The notes under the pieces: model-generated
Database searches by the model: none
What the model was told of the DNA's origin: nothing
The model's input: only the letters and a program-made list of their open reading frames with translations
Position numbers and translations under genes: made by a program
NCBI GenBank assembly: GCA_900554345.1
Contig: USHH01000131.1
Coordinates: 1-6,533 of the forward strand
Length of the DNA stretch: 6,533 nt
DNA from: an uncultured Bacteroidales bacterium
GTDB lineage: Bacteria > Bacteroidota > Bacteroidia > Bacteroidales > Muribaculaceae
Reading direction: 5' to 3'
Shown: positions 5,260 through 6,533 of the stretch, piece by piece
How positions within the stretch are numbered: the first letter of the stretch is position 1
Layout of the letters: every line of letters begins with the position of its first letter

Positions 5260-6533
5260 TCATTCGGCGGCCACTGCGAGTTTCCTTGTCTTGGTGGCGG
5301 TGGCTCCCTTCTCCGTCTCCACTACGGCGCGGTAGAGGTAGATGCCTCTGGGCACACGCACGCCGCTCGAGTCGCGGAGGTCCCACGGGAATGAGATGGC
5401 GGCGTCGGAGCCTGTGGCCGACTTGCTGTCGCGGGTCCACACCAAGCGGCCGTTTAGGTCGATGACGTCGAGGCGGCATGCGAGGGTCTCCATGGGGCGG
5501 TCGGTGGTGATGTTGAAGACCACGCTCGTCTTGGCTGGATTGACGTCGGTGGAGACGTCGTAGAGCGTCGGGGCGGCGGCCACGTCGACGTTGAAGGTCA
5601 GCGAGGCCGACGAGGAGTTGTTGGCGTTGTCCCAGACGGTGAGCTCGAGCGTGTGGGCTCCGGCGTCGAGGCCGGAGAGCGGATATGTGAGGGAGCCGGC
5701 GGTGATGTCGTCAGCGGCCGGCAGGTAATACGATGCGAGGTCGTCATAGTAGGTCTTGCCGTCGAGGCAGAGGGAGAGACGGTGGCCGAGTCCGGCCTCG
5801 GAGACGTTGATGCCTGAGGGGTCGGAGAAGGCGGCGAGCACAACCGGGCTGGGGTTGACCACTCCCCCGTCGGCGAAGCTGTCGCCGTTGAGCACGAATC
5901 GCGAGATCTCGGGGCCCTCCACGTCGATAGGCGCCGACTCGTCGTAGCCGTAGACGTAGAAGCTCTCGGTGGCTCCGGAAGCCTCGCGCCCGGTGTTGTC
6001 GAAGGCGTAGATGTGGAGCAGGCCCGGGTTGTAGTTGTTCTCGATTTCGGCAGGCATGAGGATTGTGGTCTGCCAGCGGCCGCTGGTCACGTTGACGCGG
6101 CCTGTGTATAGCTTTGTCTTTCGGTCGTTGTAAGTCACCGGGGTGCCGGCCGTGCCGTTGCCGTTGGTGGTCACCACCCTTTCGGCGTCGAAGAGCGTGA
6201 GGGCGGCCGTGCCGTTGAAGTCAGCGGCTTCCGCGCCGGTGAGGTCGGCTATATGACCCGACACGGCTACGCGACCTCTGGCCGGAAGCTCGGGGAAAGC
6301 GCCGTCGTCGCTGACGGCCATGCCCCCTATGGAGTCGATGCAGACGCGGAGGTCAACGCCCGGGAGGCGCAGCGAGGGGTCGCCCATCATGCCGTAGCGC
6401 AGGGAGTTGTCGCCGCTGCGGTTGGAGGAGAGGTAGGCGTTCTTGCCGTCGATATACCAGTCGCCCACACGCGGACGCGAGCCGTCGGGTCGCCGGCGGG
6501 TGACGAACTGGGGCGTGGGCCTGATGTGCTGTC
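5260..6533 (-). CDS. porU: Type IX secretion system sortase PorU, C-terminal part (5' end outside the window)
   Basis: About 423 residues of the C-terminal portion are visible; the frame stays open to the window edge, so the gene begins outside. PorU is the surface sortase of the T9SS. It cleaves the C-terminal sorting domain of cargo and joins the cargo to anionic lipopolysaccharide, working with PorV, PorQ and PorZ. The fragment begins at the end of the gingipain-like C25 peptidase domain, with NRSGDNSLRYGMMGDPSLRL, matching the family's N-K-LRxxLMGDPALRL ending. The catalytic His and Cys lie outside. Next come Ig-like beta modules (about residues 60-350), including FVLNGDSFADGG and LDAGAHTLELTVWDNANNSS. 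The last 65 or so residues form a FlgD-like/CTD-like module with NLNGRLVW, SFPWDLRDSSG and VPRGIYLYR. A GTG at 6468 lies within conserved sequence and is not a start. Partner gene porV lies downstream in the same orientation. Confidence 0.9.
   Translation of the reverse strand, partial: QHIRPTPQFVTRRRPDGSRPRVGDWYIDGKNAYLSSNRSGDNSLRYGMMGDPSLRLPGVDLRVCIDSIGGMAVSDDGAFPELPARGRVAVSGHIADLTGAEAADFNGTAALTLFDAERVVTTNGNGTAGTPVTYNDRKTKLYTGRVNVTSGRWQTTILMPAEIENNYNPGLLHIYAFDNTGREASGATESFYVYGYDESAPIDVEGPEISRFVLNGDSFADGGVVNPSPVVLAAFSDPSGINVSEAGLGHRLSLCLDGKTYYDDLASYYLPAADDITAGSLTYPLSGLDAGAHTLELTVWDNANNSSSASLTFNVDVAAAPTLYDVSTDVNPAKTSVVFNITTDRPMETLACRLDVIDLNGRLVWTRDSKSATGSDAAISFPWDLRDSSGVRVPRGIYLYRAVVETEKGATATKTRKLAVAAE

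Noticed and set aside
6466..6468. GTG at 6468 as the start of the porU-like gene
   Set aside because: The frame stays open to the window edge and the 21 residues upstream read naturally into the C25-domain ending. This GTG encodes an internal valine of a gene truncated by the window.
1..6533. Mobile elements, CRISPR arrays, tRNA or rRNA genes
   Set aside because: No direct-repeat arrays, transposase-like frames, terminal inverted repeats or tRNA-like cloverleaf sequences were seen; nearly all of the window is accounted for by six genes.

Overview
The window looks like chromosomal DNA from a GC-rich member of the Bacteroidota, probably the order Bacteroidales. Two genes, porU and porV, belong to the type IX secretion system (T9SS), which is confined to this phylum. 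The Rex protein is also of the Bacteroidota type. Ribosome binding sites are weak or absent, as is usual in the phylum. A GC-rich Bacteroidales family such as Muribaculaceae or an Alistipes-like lineage would fit, but I cannot settle the family from sequence alone.

All six genes lie on the minus strand, so transcription runs from high to low coordinates. In that order they are: the C-terminal part of porU (6533 to 5260, cut by the window edge); rex, the NADH/NAD+-sensing repressor (5255 to 4605); a short degenerate fumarylacetoacetate-hydrolase (FAH)-like protein (4608 to 4024); a 132-base gap with two GC-rich hairpins; porV (3891 to 2668); ispF of the MEP isoprenoid pathway (2659 to 2174); and a UvrD/PcrA-type DNA helicase with a C-terminal Tudor-like domain (2177 to 54). 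Coding density is very high. porU and rex are 4 bases apart, rex and the FAH-like gene overlap by 4 bases (ATGA), porV and ispF are 8 bases apart, and ispF and the helicase overlap by 4 bases (GTGA). This suggests two tightly packed transcription blocks, or one long one: porU-rex-FAH-like, then porV-ispF-helicase.

The genes do not form one pathway. PorU and PorV act together at the outer membrane: PorV shuttles T9SS cargo to PorU, which removes the C-terminal sorting domain and attaches the cargo to the surface. Rex, IspF and the helicase are housekeeping proteins. The two observations most worth a second look are the FAH-like protein, in which all the expected metal ligands and the family signatures appear to be replaced, and the placement of rex plus this protein between the two T9SS genes. 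I see no mobile element, CRISPR array, tRNA or rRNA, and no clear sign of an entirely new system.
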